A DNA stretch of 64,000 nucleotides from Roseomonas mucosa. Its GTDB lineage: Bacteria; Pseudomonadota; Alphaproteobacteria; Acetobacterales; Acetobacteraceae. Shown here piece after piece: positions 17,215 to 26,703 of the stretch. The position numbers were made by a program, and so were the translations under genes. Positions within the stretch are counted from its first letter, which is position 1; each line of letters opens with the position of its first letter. The notes beneath the pieces were generated by a model that had not been told where the DNA came from, did not search any database, and saw only the letters and a list, made by a program, of their open reading frames with translations. The stretch lies in assembly GCA_945878375.1 (NCBI GenBank), contig CAMDWG010000007.1:62001-126000 (forward strand), in the 5' to 3' direction.

Positions 17215-17930
17215 TGCGGCAGATTGTGCTGGATACCGAAACGACGGGCCTCGACCCTGCATCCGGCGACCGCGTGATCGAGGTCGCGGCGATCGAGATC
17301 TTCAACTTCCTCCCCACCGGCGGCACCTTCCACCGCGTCATCGACCCCGAGCGCGACGTGCCGGAGGAAAGCACCCGAATCCACAGCTTCACCTATGAGA
17401 TGCTGCGCGGCAAGCCGCGCTTCGCCGATATCGCGGAGGAGTTGCTGGCCTTCATCGGCCCCTCCGAGATCATCGCCCACAACGCGCCCTTCGATTTCGG
17501 CTTCCTGGATGCGGAACTGGTGCGCGCCGGGCGGCCGAAGCTGGACCGGGCGCGGATGGTGGACAGCCTGGACCTCGCGCGGCGGCGCTTTCCCGGCCAG
17601 GTGAACAGCCTGGATGCGCTGTGCCGGCGGCTTGGCGTCGATAACTCCATGCGGACCAGCCACAACGCGCTGCTGGACGTGAAGCTGCTGGCCGAGGTCT
17701 TCCTGCAGCTGATGGGGGGCAAGCAGCCAGGGCTTGAACTGGCCGCCGCCCCCAACCGCCGCGCCGGCCCCGCCTTGGTGGAGGAGGAGGCGCCCACCGC
17801 CCGCACCCACCGCCCGATCCTGCCGACGGAGGTGGAGGTGGCCGCCCATGCCGCCTTCGTGACGAAGAAGCTGAAGGAGCCGCTATGGCTCCAGCCCCCC
17901 TTCGCGCCGGCGGTGGACACACAGGGCTAG
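17214..17930 (+). CDS. dnaQ: DNA polymerase III epsilon subunit (3'-5' proofreading exonuclease)
   Basis: A 238-residue DEDDh exonuclease that proofreads for the replicative polymerase. ExoI is VLDTETTGLDP with the catalytic Asp and Glu, ExoII is IIAHNAPFDFGFLDAEL, and ExoIII-epsilon is SHNALLDVKLLAEVF. The C-terminal tail ends in KKLKEPLWLQPPF, likely the polymerase-binding part. It is the last gene of the aroE-coaE-dnaQ operon; in Caulobacter secB follows, but here secB is 35 kb away. Confidence 0.95.
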   Translation: MRQIVLDTETTGLDPASGDRVIEVAAIEIFNFLPTGGTFHRVIDPERDVPEESTRIHSFTYEMLRGKPRFADIAEELLAFIGPSEIIAHNAPFDFGFLDAELVRAGRPKLDRARMVDSLDLARRRFPGQVNSLDALCRRLGVDNSMRTSHNALLDVKLLAEVFLQLMGGKQPGLELAAAPNRRAGPALVEEEAPTARTHRPILPTEVEVAAHAAFVTKKLKEPLWLQPPFAPAVDTQG

Positions 17931-17984
17931 ACTTTACGCACGCCGCCCCTCCCCGAACGCGGCGGTATCCCCTAGTTTCGGGGC

Positions 17985-18767
17985 ATGTCCCAGATCGCCA
18001 CCAAGGGCCCGCCCCGCGTCGCGCTATTCGTCACCTGCCTGGTGGACCTCTACCGGCCATCGGTGGGCTTCGCGGCCATCAAGCTGCTGGAAGCCGCCGG
18101 CTGCCAGGTGGAGGTGCCGGACGCCCAGACCTGCTGCGGCCAGCCCGCCTACAATTCCGGCGACCGCGCCACGGCCAAGGACCTGGCCCGGAACGTCATC
18201 GACACCTTCCTGCCCTATGACTACGTCGTGGCCCCCTCCGGGTCCTGCGCCGGGCAGATCGCGCATCACTATGCGGGACTGTTCGAAGCCGAGGACCCGC
18301 ATTACCGCGGCAAGGCGGAGGCACTGGCGGCCAAGACCTTCGAACTCGTCTCCTTCCTCACCGACGTGATGGGGATGCGGGGGGTGGAAGCGCGGTATGA
18401 CGGCGTCGTGACCTATCACGACAGCTGCGCCGGGCTGCGGGAGATGGGCGTGAAGGCGCAGCCGCGCCAGCTTCTGGGCAGCGTCGGCGGGCTGACGCTG
18501 AAGGAACTGCCGGATGCGGAAGTCTGCTGCGGCTTCGGCGGCACCTTCTGCGTGAAGTATCCCGACATCTCGACCCGCATGGTCACCGACAAGGCGCGCG
18601 CGGTCACGGGGACGGGGGCGGATACGCTGCTGGCCGGCGACATGGGCTGCCTGTTGAACATGGCAGGCCGCCTGGCGCGCGAAGGCGCGCCGGTGAAGGT
18701 GCGGCACGTGGCGGAAGTGCTGGCCGGCATGACAGACGAAGCCGCCCCCATCGGCGGCACGAAGTAG
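17985..18767 (+). CDS. lutA: Lactate utilisation protein A (Fe-S oxidoreductase)
   Basis: A 260-residue protein of the LutA/YkgE family, the first subunit of the iron-sulfur L-lactate oxidation complex. Two copies of the cysteine-rich domain are present: QTCCGQPAYNSG (about 46-57) and EVCCGFGGTFCVKYPDIS (about 180-197), with SGSCAGQI and HDSCAGLREMG preceding them. These CCG domains bind non-cubane or 4Fe-4S clusters. A short CCCC/GGGG hairpin sits over the ribosome site just before the ATG and may tune translation. lutB follows after 10 bp. Confidence 0.92.
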   Translation: MSQIATKGPPRVALFVTCLVDLYRPSVGFAAIKLLEAAGCQVEVPDAQTCCGQPAYNSGDRATAKDLARNVIDTFLPYDYVVAPSGSCAGQIAHHYAGLFEAEDPHYRGKAEALAAKTFELVSFLTDVMGMRGVEARYDGVVTYHDSCAGLREMGVKAQPRQLLGSVGGLTLKELPDAEVCCGFGGTFCVKYPDISTRMVTDKARAVTGTGADTLLAGDMGCLLNMAGRLAREGAPVKVRHVAEVLAGMTDEAAPIGGTK

Positions 18768-18777
18768 GGGACGCAGG

Positions 18778-20223
18778 ATGGTCCAGGTCACCTCCCCCGC
18801 CTTCAAGGCGAATGCCGCGCAGGCGCTGCACGATCAGGGGCTGCAGAAGGCGCTGGGCAAGGCGAAGGGCGCCTTCCTGGAACGCCGCGCCATCGCCGTC
18901 TCCAAGCTGCCGGAGTTCGAACGGCTGCGTGAGATCGGCCGGGACATCAAGAACCACACCCTCGCCCATCTCGACCACTACCTCGAGACCTATGCGGCGA
19001 ATGTGGAGAAGGCCGGCGGGCAGGTGCATTGGTGCGCCACCGCCGACGATGCCCGCGCCGCGGTACTGGAGATATGCCGGCGTGCGGGCGCCAAGACCGT
19101 CACCAAGGGCAAGTCGATGATCTCCGAGGAGATCGGGGTCAACGACCACCTGGAGCGGCACGGCATCCAGCCGATCGAGACCGATCTCGGCGAATACATC
19201 ATCCAGCTCCGCAAGGAGCACCCGAGCCACATCATCGCCCCCGCCTTCCACCTGAACCGGGAGGATTGGGAAGCCGATTTCCGCCGCGCGCACACCGACC
19301 TCGACCCGAACCGCGTCTTCGCGGAACGCCGCGACATCCTGACGGAAGCGCGCACGCGGCTGCGCCAGAAATTCCTGGCCGCCGATGTCGGCATCACCGG
19401 CGCGAATTTCCTGATCGCCGAGACCGGCAGCTCCGTGATCGTCACGAATGAAGGCAATGGCGACCTGACGCAGACGCTGCCGCGCGTGCACATCGTGCTG
19501 GCCAGCATCGAGAAGATGGTGCCGACGCTGGAAGACTGCACATCGCTGCTGCGGCTGCTGGCGCGGTCGGCGACGGGGCAGGATTTCTCGGTCTACACCA
19601 CCTTCTCGACCGGCGTGCGGCGCGAAGGCGACCTGGACGGGCCGGAGGAATACCATGTCGTCCTGATCGACAATGGCCGGTCCAACATGATAGGCACCGA
19701 GTTCCAGGAGATGCTGCGCTGCATCCGCTGCGCCGCCTGCATGAACCACTGCCCGGTCTATGGCGCGGTCGGCGGGCATGCCTATGGCTGGGTCTATCCC
19801 GGCCCGATGGGGTCCGTGCTGACACCGTCGCTGGTCGGCGTGGACAAGACCGGCCACCTGCCGAATGCCTCGACCTTCTGCGGCAAATGCGAAAGCGTCT
19901 GCCCGGTGAAGATCCCGCTGCCGAAGCTGATGCGCCATTGGCGCGAACGCGAATTCGAACGCCATCTGACGCCGGGCGCGCTGCGGACCAATCTCGGCCT
20001 CTGGGCGTGGTTCGCGAAGCGGCCGGGGATGTATCGCGCGGCGTCGCGCTTCGGCATCGGCGCGCTGTCGCTGCTGGCGCGCGGCCCGTGGATGAAGAAG
20101 GCGGGTTCCTTCCGCTGGCTGCCGATGGCAGGCGGCTGGACGCAGGGCCGCGACCTGCCGGCGCCGGAACCGGGGGGCACCTTCATGGCGCGCTACGCCA
20201 AGGCGCGGCGGAGCGGCCGATGA
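18778..20223 (+). CDS. lutB: Lactate utilisation protein B (Fe-S protein)
   Basis: A 481-residue iron-sulfur subunit of the LutABC lactate oxidase. It has a large N-terminal LUD domain with TKGKSMISEEIGVN and ETDLGEYIIQL. Two 4Fe-4S motifs come later, CIRCAACMNHCPVYGAVGGH and FCGKCESVCPVKIPLPKLM. The C-terminal tail has membrane-associated helices. It probably passes electrons from lactate to the quinone pool at the inner membrane. The stop overlaps the lutC start as ATGA. No lactate permease or LutR regulator is next to it. Confidence 0.93.
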   Translation: MVQVTSPAFKANAAQALHDQGLQKALGKAKGAFLERRAIAVSKLPEFERLREIGRDIKNHTLAHLDHYLETYAANVEKAGGQVHWCATADDARAAVLEICRRAGAKTVTKGKSMISEEIGVNDHLERHGIQPIETDLGEYIIQLRKEHPSHIIAPAFHLNREDWEADFRRAHTDLDPNRVFAERRDILTEARTRLRQKFLAADVGITGANFLIAETGSSVIVTNEGNGDLTQTLPRVHIVLASIEKMVPTLEDCTSLLRLLARSATGQDFSVYTTFSTGVRREGDLDGPEEYHVVLIDNGRSNMIGTEFQEMLRCIRCAACMNHCPVYGAVGGHAYGWVYPGPMGSVLTPSLVGVDKTGHLPNASTFCGKCESVCPVKIPLPKLMRHWREREFERHLTPGALRTNLGLWAWFAKRPGMYRAASRFGIGALSLLARGPWMKKAGSFRWLPMAGGWTQGRDLPAPEPGGTFMARYAKARRSGR

Positions 20224-20930
20224 GCAAGGACGCCATCCTCGGCGCCATCCGCCGTGGCCTGAAGCGCGGGCCGCTGCCCGCCGACCAGGTCGCGATGCTG
20301 GACGGGCGGATCGCCACCCATCCGCGCCACCTGATCCCCGCGCGATCCCGCGTCCCGCGCGCCGAGCAGATCGAGCTTTTCATCCGGAACGTCGAGAAGG
20401 AATTCGGCACGGTCGAGCGGATCGCTGACCTCGCCGCCGTGCCGGGCGCGATCGGCGACTACCTGGCCGCGCAGAACCTGCCAGCGCGGCTGGTCATGGC
20501 CCCGCATCCGGAGCTGGAGGCGATCGACTGGTCGTCCCGCCCGATGCTGGCCCGCGAAGCCCGCCGCGCGGTGGATGGCGACCTGGTGTCGCTGCAGCAC
20601 GCCTGGGCTGCGGTGGCGGAGACGGGGACGCTGTTCTTCCCCTCCGACCCCGTGCGCCCGGCGACGCTGAACCTGCTGCCGGATACCGAGATCGTGGTGC
20701 TGCGCGTCTCCGCCATCGTCGGCGCCTATGAGGAAGCCTGGGACCGGCTGCGCGCGGAGCGGCGCGACCCGATGACCGGCGGCTGGATGCCGCGCAACCT
20801 GATGCTCGTCACCGGCCCGTCCCGCTCCGCCGATATCGAGCAGACGCTGGAACTCGGCGCGCATGGCCCCCGCCGCCTGCACATCCTGCTGGTCGAGGAC
20901 GAAGCCGGCCCCACCGGCACGGACGCCTGA
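20220..20930 (+). CDS. lutC: Lactate utilisation protein C (LUD domain)
   Basis: A 236-residue LutC/YkgG protein, the third subunit of the LutABC complex, with a LUD (DUF162) fold. Visible landmarks are AILGAIRRGLKRG at the start, VSLQHAWAAVAETGTLFF in the middle and LVTGPSRSADIEQTLELGAHGPRRLHILLV near the end, all typical. It is coupled to lutB by a 4-bp overlap. An Smr-domain gene starts 16 bp later and may be on the same transcript. Confidence 0.92.
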   Translation: MSKDAILGAIRRGLKRGPLPADQVAMLDGRIATHPRHLIPARSRVPRAEQIELFIRNVEKEFGTVERIADLAAVPGAIGDYLAAQNLPARLVMAPHPELEAIDWSSRPMLAREARRAVDGDLVSLQHAWAAVAETGTLFFPSDPVRPATLNLLPDTEIVVLRVSAIVGAYEEAWDRLRAERRDPMTGGWMPRNLMLVTGPSRSADIEQTLELGAHGPRRLHILLVEDEAGPTGTDA

Positions 20931-20946
20931 GGGCGCGCCGCGTGCC

Positions 20947-21498
20947 ATGCGCCATCGTCGGCCGAAAGCCCTGAGCAGGGCGGACCTCGCGCTCTGGCAC
21001 GCCTTCACGGCCGACATCGTTCCCCTGGCCGGCCACGCCCGGCCGGAGCTGCCGCCCGAGGATGCGACGCTGGCCGTCACGGTGCCGGCGCCGATCCCGG
21101 CGCCCATACCGGCACCACGCCCGGCGCAGCGCCTGGCGCCACCGGAGATCCGCGTTGGCGAACAGCCCGGCGGGCTCGACCGCAAGCGCTGGCGCCAGCT
21201 GCGCCGGGGCGACGCGGTGAGCGAACGGACGCTCGATTTGCACGGGCGGCGCGCGCAGGACGCGCATGTGGCGCTGCGCGCCTTTCTGCACGATGCCGCG
21301 CTGGATGGGGTGCGGACGGTGACGATCATCACCGGCAAGGGACCGCAGCCGGATGGCGGCGTCCTGAAGCGCGAATTGCCCCATTGGCTGAACGCGGCGG
21401 AACTGCGCCCCCTGGTGCTGGGCGCGGCCCATCCGCACCCGACCAACACGGGCGCGGTGAACATCCTGCTGCGAAAGCGGCATCGGGCGCGACCATGA
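20947..21498 (+). CDS. Smr/MutS2 C-terminal domain protein
   Basis: A 183-residue protein with a proline-rich N-terminal linker and a C-terminal Smr domain (about 95-180), a small nuclease fold that nicks DNA or cleaves RNA. The LDLHGRRAQDAHVALRAFL motif and ITGKGPQPDGGVLKRELPHWL are the two Smr signatures. In many Alphaproteobacteria this gene follows mltA (Tim44-MltA-Smr); here it is separated from timA-mltA by 16 kb and follows lutC with a 16-bp gap. The ATG at 20947 fits the RRPKALSRADLALWHAF opening of the family. Confidence 0.88.
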   Translation: MRHRRPKALSRADLALWHAFTADIVPLAGHARPELPPEDATLAVTVPAPIPAPIPAPRPAQRLAPPEIRVGEQPGGLDRKRWRQLRRGDAVSERTLDLHGRRAQDAHVALRAFLHDAALDGVRTVTIITGKGPQPDGGVLKRELPHWLNAAELRPLVLGAAHPHPTNTGAVNILLRKRHRARP

Positions 21499-21522
21499 GG
21501 CACGAGCCGGACAGGCTGCGCG

Positions 21523-21614
21523 GCCCTCACCCTCCCACGCGGCTACGCCGCGCGGGCCCCTCCCTCTCCCGCCACGCGGGAGAGGGTACCGACAGCAGCG
21601 AGGTGGGTGAGGGC
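21523..21614. repeat. 92-bp palindromic repeat element (MITE/REP-like)
   Basis: The ends GCCCTCACCC (21523-21532) and GGGTGAGGGC (21605-21614) are exact 10-bp terminal inverted repeats. Inside are CGCGGC-TAC-GCCGCG and a perfect 11-bp hairpin CCCTCTCCCGC-CAC-GCGGGAGAGGG (21562-21586). It occupies most of the 166-bp gap between the Smr and XRE genes, where I see no gene. Related CCCTCTCC hairpins lie at 40007 and 48428. Confidence 0.7.
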
Positions 21615-21664
21615 GCGACCGGCCTGCCAACCTGCATGGCTCCCCCGCTGGCAGGCGGCCGCAC

Positions 21665-22060
21665 ATGACCCCCTTCGGCGCGCGCCTCCGCCAGCTGCGC
21701 CGCGCGCGGCGCGTGACGCTCAAGGCCCTCGCGGCGCATCTGCAGGTCTCCTCGGCCTATCTCTCGGCGCTGGAACACGGCCATCGCGGGCGGCCCTCTC
21801 CGGGCCTGGTACACCAGGTGAACGAGTTCTTCGGCCTGATCTGGGACGAGGCGGAGGAACTGGCGGAGCTCGCCCGCCTGTCGCATCCGCGCATCGGCGT
21901 GGACACGGCCGGGCTGTCGCCGGAGGCCACGGCGCTGGCCAACCGGCTGGCGGACTCCATCCGCCGGCTCAGCCCGCAGACGGTGGCCGCCATGCACGCG
22001 CTGCTGGACCGCGAGGAACCGGCCGAGAAGCCCCGCCTGCGCCGCGCTGCCGGGCGGTAG
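21665..22060 (+). CDS. XRE-family helix-turn-helix regulator
   Basis: A 131-residue protein with an N-terminal Cro/CI helix-turn-helix (about residues 5-60): RLRQLRRARRVTLKALAAHL, then QVSSAYLSALEHGHRG, where SSAYLSALE is the recognition helix. After residue 65 there is a helical region (DEAEELAELARLS) that could dimerise. No ligand domain is visible. It is flanked upstream by a palindromic repeat and downstream by a small lipoprotein gene. Target unknown. Confidence 0.85.
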   Translation: MTPFGARLRQLRRARRVTLKALAAHLQVSSAYLSALEHGHRGRPSPGLVHQVNEFFGLIWDEAEELAELARLSHPRIGVDTAGLSPEATALANRLADSIRRLSPQTVAAMHALLDREEPAEKPRLRRAAGR

Positions 22061-22129
22061 CGCCCGGCCGCGCCGGATGCCATCTTCCGCCCGCCGCACG
22101 ACGACGCCACCAAGGGAGCACGCCTCATC

Positions 22130-22441
22130 ATGACGATCCTGGCCCGGAGGATGGCGCGGCTCGGTCTGCTGGCCGGCCTGTTGCCCTTGGTTGCGGCCTG
22201 CGAGGCGCCACGCCCGGCGGCCCGCCCCGCGCCGGGTCCGGCGGCAGCCTCCGGCCCGTCGGAACCGGCGCCAATGCCGTCCGATGTGACCGATGACTAC
22301 CTGGCGGCGCGCCGGGCCGCGACGACAGCGCGGCCAACCGGGGCCGATGCCATGCCGGGCTTCGATCCGGCCCAGCGGCTGGGAACGGATATGACGACGG
22401 CGCCGATCCCGTCCGGCGGGCCGCGGCTGCTGGCCCGCTGA
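22130..22441 (+). CDS. Small hypothetical lipoprotein
   Basis: A 103-residue predicted lipoprotein with signal MTILARRMARLGLLAGLLPL and lipobox VAAC (Cys24). The mature 80 residues are Pro/Ala-rich, with a DVTDDYLAARRAATTARPTGADAM segment; no domain is recognisable. The gap to the upstream XRE gene is 69 bp, so co-transcription is possible. The lipobox and sensible codon pattern support a real gene, but the function is unknown. Confidence 0.6.
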   Translation: MTILARRMARLGLLAGLLPLVAACEAPRPAARPAPGPAAASGPSEPAPMPSDVTDDYLAARRAATTARPTGADAMPGFDPAQRLGTDMTTAPIPSGGPRLLAR

Positions 22442-22569
22442 ACCGGCCGGGGACGGCGGCGGCCACCCGCCTCGCGCGGACGTGATGAGTCGTTCTGCAG
22501 CGAAGCTTTCATCGTCTTGTCGCCAGTCCTTCATTGCTTTGACTCGGTTGCCGCGGTTAATCCAGTGTT

Positions 22570-23514
22570 ATGGAGGCAACCGCCCGCCTGACCACGCCCG
22601 AGGCCCTGCGCCCCCCCCGCCTGCGGCGGCGCAGGGTGATCAGCTTTTCCAACTCGGACCCTGAGAGCCTCTGGGGCGATGTGCTCGGCTTCCGTCCCCT
22701 GGGTGGGCGGGTGCGGGCGATCCGGCGGATCGCGACCATCCTGCTCTGGACGCTGATCGCCATCCCGATCCAGGCGCTGCTGCTGGCCCTGCCCGGCCGC
22801 GCCAATATCGGCTTCGGCCGCTTCTACTGGCGCAGCATCGCCTGGCTGATGGGGCTTCGCATCCGCGTGGTCGGCGCACCCGCCAAGGGGCCGGCCACGC
22901 TGTTCGTGTCCAACCATTCCTCCTGGCTCGACATCGTCGTGCTCGGATCCGCGCTCGATGCCTGCTTCGTGGCGAAGCGGGAAGTCGGCGAATGGCCGGT
23001 GATCAACATCGTCGCCAAGCTCGGCCGCACCGTTTTCGTCAGCCGCAGCCGCACCCAGACCAAGGGCGAGGCCGGGGTGATCCGCGAAAGGCTGGGCCAG
23101 GGCGACAACATCATCCTGTTCCCCGAAGGCACGACCAGCGATGGAGGGCGCGTGCTGCCCTTCCGCAGCGCCTTCCTGTCCGTCGCGGATCATGCGCGGA
23201 TCGTGCAGCCGGTTTCGGTGGTGTTCGACCGGCTGGGCGGGCTGCCGGCCTGCAGGCGCGACCGGCCGTTATTCGCCTGGTATGGCGACATGGAGATCGG
23301 CAGCCATTTCTGGCGCCTCGCGCGCCGGTCCAAGACGCGGGCGACAGTGGTGCTGCACGCCCCGCTCGACCCCGCCGCTTACCAGGACCGCAAGGCGCTG
23401 ACCGCCGCCTGCGCCGAGGTGGTGTCGGAAGGCTGCGCCACGCTGCGGCAGAACCGGCCGCCCGCGCCGCTATCCCCCTCCGCGCCGCCGAAGCTTCACA
23501 CGCTTCCCGCTTGA
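22570..23514 (+). CDS. 1-acyl-glycerol-3-phosphate acyltransferase (PlsC-like)
   Basis: A 314-residue membrane-associated acyltransferase that transfers a fatty acyl chain to lysophosphatidate or a related lyso-lipid. It has an N-terminal span (ATILLWTLIAIPIQALLLAL) and then the catalytic NHSSWLD (HX4D, near residue 118), followed by KREVGEWPVIN, FVSRSRTQTK and FPEGTTSDGG, the four acyltransferase blocks. The longer N-terminus is typical of the branch near miaB in Alphaproteobacteria. It could also be the OlsA acyltransferase of ornithine lipid synthesis, since an OlsB-like gene is in the window. Confidence 0.9.
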   Translation: MEATARLTTPEALRPPRLRRRRVISFSNSDPESLWGDVLGFRPLGGRVRAIRRIATILLWTLIAIPIQALLLALPGRANIGFGRFYWRSIAWLMGLRIRVVGAPAKGPATLFVSNHSSWLDIVVLGSALDACFVAKREVGEWPVINIVAKLGRTVFVSRSRTQTKGEAGVIRERLGQGDNIILFPEGTTSDGGRVLPFRSAFLSVADHARIVQPVSVVFDRLGGLPACRRDRPLFAWYGDMEIGSHFWRLARRSKTRATVVLHAPLDPAAYQDRKALTAACAEVVSEGCATLRQNRPPAPLSPSAPPKLHTLPA

Positions 23515-23682
23515 CCCGGCGCGGCGCGCCACAGCAGGATTCCGGCGTGAGAAACGAACACAGGCCGATGCGGCCCTGGCGCCTTGGGATGGCGGAGTTC
23601 GCTTGACCGGCGCGCGAGCACTGCGCATCTCCCCGCCTTCACCCTGCCGGAGTGCCGGCGGGGCGGCGGAGTTCCACCTGCA

Positions 23683-25092
23683 ATGACCCCTCCCCTTCCC
23701 CCCAGGAAGCGTCTGTTCGTGAAGACCTGGGGCTGCCAGATGAATGTCTATGACAGCGCCCGCATGGCGGATGTCCTGGCCCCCCTCGGCTACGCCCCGG
23801 CCGAGACGCCGGAAGGCGCCGACATGGTGATCCTCAACACCTGCCACATTCGGGAAAAGGCGTCCGAGAAGCTGTTCTCCGAACTCGGCCGGCTGCGCGG
23901 CGCGAAGCAGGCGAAGGAAGCCGAGGGCGGGCGGATGGTGCTGGCCGTCGCCGGCTGCGTCGCCCAGGCCGAGGGTGCGGAGATCACGGCGCGAAGCCCC
24001 TGGGTGGACATCGTGCTCGGCCCGCAATCCTACCACCGGCTGCCGGAGATGGTGGCTCGCGCCACCCGCGCCGCCGGCGCGGTGATCGAGACGGACTTTC
24101 CCGCCGACCAGAAATTCGACCACCTGCCCGAAGCCGCGGCGCCGCAGGGGCCGGTCGCCTTCCTGACCATCCAGGAGGGCTGCGACAAATTCTGTTCCTT
24201 CTGCGTCGTCCCCTATACGCGCGGCGCCGAATACTCCCGCCCGGCGGAGGCCGTGCTGGCCGAAGCCCGCCGGCTGGTCGCGCAAGGCGCGAGAGAGATC
24301 GCGCTGCTCGGGCAGAATGTGAACGCCTATCACGGCGAAGGGGCGGGCGGCGGCAGCTGGACGCTCGCGCGGCTGCTGCGGGAGATGGCGGAGATCCCGG
24401 GCCTCGCGCGCCTGCGCTACACCACCAGCCACCCGCGCGACATGGATGACGACCTGATCGCTGCCCATGGGGAGATCCCGGCGCTGATGCCCTTCCTGCA
24501 CCTGCCGGTGCAGTCGGGATCGGACAAGGTGCTCAAGGCTATGAATCGCGGCCACACGGCCGATGACTACCGCCGGATCGCCGACAAGCTGCGCGCGGCG
24601 CGGCCCGACCTTGCCCTGTCCTCCGATTTCATCGCCGGCCATCCGGGGGAGACGGAGGCCGACCACCAGGACACGCTGCGGCTGATCCGCGATGTCGACT
24701 TCGCGCTGGCCTTCTCGTTCAAGTATTCGGCGCGGCCTGGAACCCCCGCCGCGGGGGCCCCACTTCAGCTGCCAGAAGCCGAGAAGGACCGCCGCCTGCA
24801 GGAGATCCAATCCCTGCTCCGCGACCAGCAGGATGCGTTCAACCGATCGCGTCTCGGGCTGCGCTTCGACGCGCTGTTTACCGGCACCGGGCGCCATCCC
24901 GGCCAGGCCGCCGGGCGGTCGCCCTGGCTGCAGCCGGTCCATGCCGCGAGCGGGGAACATGACCCCGCCAGCCTCATCGGGCGGGTCCTGCCCTGCGAGG
25001 TGACCAGCATCCACCCCAATTCCCTCGGCGTCCGCATCCTGCCGGCCGAGGCCACCGGAGACCACCCGAGCCAGGAGAAAGCCGCCGCTTGA
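23683..25092 (+). CDS. miaB: tRNA-2-methylthio-N6-dimethylallyladenosine synthase
   Basis: A 469-residue radical-SAM methylthiotransferase that modifies A37 of tRNAs reading UNN codons. The UPF0004 domain has three cluster cysteines (WGCQMN, NTCHIRE, AGCVAQ). The radical-SAM cluster is CDKFCSFC, preceded by [26 protein letters not shown] and [12 protein letters not shown] follow, and a TRAM domain closes the protein (residues 375-450). The ATG at 23683 places [12 protein letters not shown] properly; an earlier in-frame start would add an unrelated leader. It starts the miaB-phoH-ybeY-corC operon. Confidence 0.97.
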   Translation: MTPPLPPRKRLFVKTWGCQMNVYDSARMADVLAPLGYAPAETPEGADMVILNTCHIREKASEKLFSELGRLRGAKQAKEAEGGRMVLAVAGCVAQAEGAEITARSPWVDIVLGPQSYHRLPEMVARATRAAGAVIETDFPADQKFDHLPEAAAPQGPVAFLTIQEGCDKFCSFCVVPYTRGAEYSRPAEAVLAEARRLVAQGAREIALLGQNVNAYHGEGAGGGSWTLARLLREMAEIPGLARLRYTTSHPRDMDDDLIAAHGEIPALMPFLHLPVQSGSDKVLKAMNRGHTADDYRRIADKLRAARPDLALSSDFIAGHPGETEADHQDTLRLIRDVDFALAFSFKYSARPGTPAAGAPLQLPEAEKDRRLQEIQSLLRDQQDAFNRSRLGLRFDALFTGTGRHPGQAAGRSPWLQPVHAASGEHDPASLIGRVLPCEVTSIHPNSLGVRILPAEATGDHPSQEKAAA

Positions 25093-26189
25093 GCACCACC
25101 TCCCTCGCGCTTCGCCCCGGCGAGCCGCGCCTGCCGGATCCCCGATCCGGGCGCGGTCCCGCCCCCCTCCCCGCCAGCCGGTCGGTCACGCTGAACTTCG
25201 ACGACAACCAGCTGCTGCCGCTGCTGTATGGGGAGCATGACCGGAACCTCGCCCGCATCGAGATGCGGCTCGGGGTCAGGATCGCCTGCCGGGGGAACCG
25301 GCTGACGATCACCGGCGCGCCCGAACGGACCGAGGTGGCGGAAGCCGGGCTCGCCGATCTGTGGCGGCGGCTGCAAAAGGGCGATGCGGTCGGCGCGGCA
25401 GAGGTGGAAGCGGCGATGCGGATGGCCGAGGGCGTGCAGGAAGCCGACCCCCGCTTGCCCTTGCAGGACATCCCCGCGATCCGCACCCGCAAGGGCGCGA
25501 TCGCCCCGCGCACCCCGGCCCAGGCCGCCTACATGGACATGCTGGCCCGCGGCGAGATGGTGTTCGGCGTCGGTCCGGCTGGGACGGGCAAGACCTATCT
25601 GGCGGTCGCCCAGGGTGTCGCGCTGCTGCAGGCGGGACGGGTGGATCGCATCGTCCTCTCTCGCCCGGCGGTCGAGGCTGGGGAAAAGCTGGGCTTCCTG
25701 CCCGGCGACATGAAGGAGAAGGTCGATCCCTATCTCCGCCCGCTCTATGACGCGCTGCACGACATGATGCCGGCCGAGCAGGTGAAGCGCCGCATGGAAG
25801 CCGGGGAGATCGAGGTCGCGCCGCTCGCCTTCATGCGCGGCCGGACGCTCGCGCATTGCTACGCCATCCTGGACGAGGCGCAGAACACCACCCCCGCCCA
25901 GATGAAGATGTTCCTGACCCGGATGGGGGAGGGCAGCCGGATGGTCGTCACCGGCGACCCGACCCAGGTGGATCTGCCGCCCGGCCAGGCCTCCGGCCTG
26001 CATCAGGCCCTTTCGATCCTGGACGGGGTGGAGGGGATCGCGGTGGCAAGATTTGCGGAACAGGATGTGGTAAGGCATCCCCTGGTTGGCCGCATTGTCG
26101 CGGCGTATGGCCGCGCCGAGGGGGCATCATCCCGCAATCGGGATGCCCGCGGGCGCGCAGGTCTGGAGACGGATGGAACCGAGAAGTAG
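25089..26189 (+). CDS. PhoH-like P-loop ATPase
   Basis: A 366-residue PhoH (YbeZ-type) protein, an NTPase that works with the YbeY RNase on rRNA maturation. N-terminal KH-like region, then the Walker A GPAGTGKT (near 162-169), [17 protein letters not shown], the Walker [21 protein letters not shown] and [11 protein letters not shown]. The start is a TTG that overlaps the miaB stop (TTGA), with AGGAG about 12 nt upstream; no ATG is available near the right position. It overlaps ybeY by 17 bp. Confidence 0.93.
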   Translation: MSTTSLALRPGEPRLPDPRSGRGPAPLPASRSVTLNFDDNQLLPLLYGEHDRNLARIEMRLGVRIACRGNRLTITGAPERTEVAEAGLADLWRRLQKGDAVGAAEVEAAMRMAEGVQEADPRLPLQDIPAIRTRKGAIAPRTPAQAAYMDMLARGEMVFGVGPAGTGKTYLAVAQGVALLQAGRVDRIVLSRPAVEAGEKLGFLPGDMKEKVDPYLRPLYDALHDMMPAEQVKRRMEAGEIEVAPLAFMRGRTLAHCYAILDEAQNTTPAQMKMFLTRMGEGSRMVVTGDPTQVDLPPGQASGLHQALSILDGVEGIAVARFAEQDVVRHPLVGRIVAAYGRAEGASSRNRDARGRAGLETDGTEK

Positions 26190-26703
26190 ACGTCCCGGTC
26201 GGGAAGCGACCGGGATCCAGGCCGGGGGCGGGGAGATCACCGTCCTTCTGGAATCGCCGGGCTGGCGCGCCGCGGTGCCGCGGCCCGAAGCCGTCGCCCG
26301 CCGTGCCGCCATCGCCGCGCTGGAGGAAGCCGGCATCCGTGGCGCCGTCACCGTGCTGCTGGCCGATGACGCAGCGGTGAAGCGGCTGAATGGCCGCCAC
26401 CGCGCCAAGGCCAAGCCCACGAATGTGCTGTCCTTCCCCGCCGGTATCCCTGGCTACCTCGGCGACGTCGCGCTTGCGCTTGGCGTGGTCAGGCGGGAAG
26501 CCCGGCAAGCCGGGCGTCGCGCGGCCGACCACCTGGCGCATCTCGTCGCCCATGGCGCGCTGCACCTGGCAGGCCACGACCACCTTGAAGCCGGGGAGGC
26601 GCGCCGGATGGAACGCGCCGAGGCGCGGGTGATGCGAAAGCTCGGCCGCCCGAACCCCTGGAAGGAAGGCCGCGCCACCGCGCGCCTGCGGGGCGCGACA
26701 TGA
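26173..26703 (+). CDS. ybeY: Endoribonuclease YbeY (rRNA maturation)
   Basis: A 176-residue zinc endoribonuclease needed for 16S rRNA 3'-end processing and ribosome quality control. The metal motif is HLVAHGALHLAGHDH (three histidines, about residues 124-138). GYLGDVALA and KPTNVLSFP are the other family marks. The reading frame begins inside the last codons of phoH; the ATG at 26173 gives the normal length. It is joined to corC by a 4-bp ATGA overlap. Confidence 0.95.
   Translation: MEPRSRRPGREATGIQAGGGEITVLLESPGWRAAVPRPEAVARRAAIAALEEAGIRGAVTVLLADDAAVKRLNGRHRAKAKPTNVLSFPAGIPGYLGDVALALGVVRREARQAGRRAADHLAHLVAHGALHLAGHDHLEAGEARRMERAEARVMRKLGRPNPWKEGRATARLRGAT

Noticed and set aside
14720-17392. 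An 890-residue minus-strand open frame
   Set aside because: It runs antisense to aroE, coaE and dnaQ and overlaps gshB out of frame; composition is typical of a shadow.
17941-17983. Terminator or operator hairpins upstream of lutA
   Set aside because: Stems of only 4-6 bp without a U-tract; mentioned in the lutA entry but not strong enough for a separate feature.
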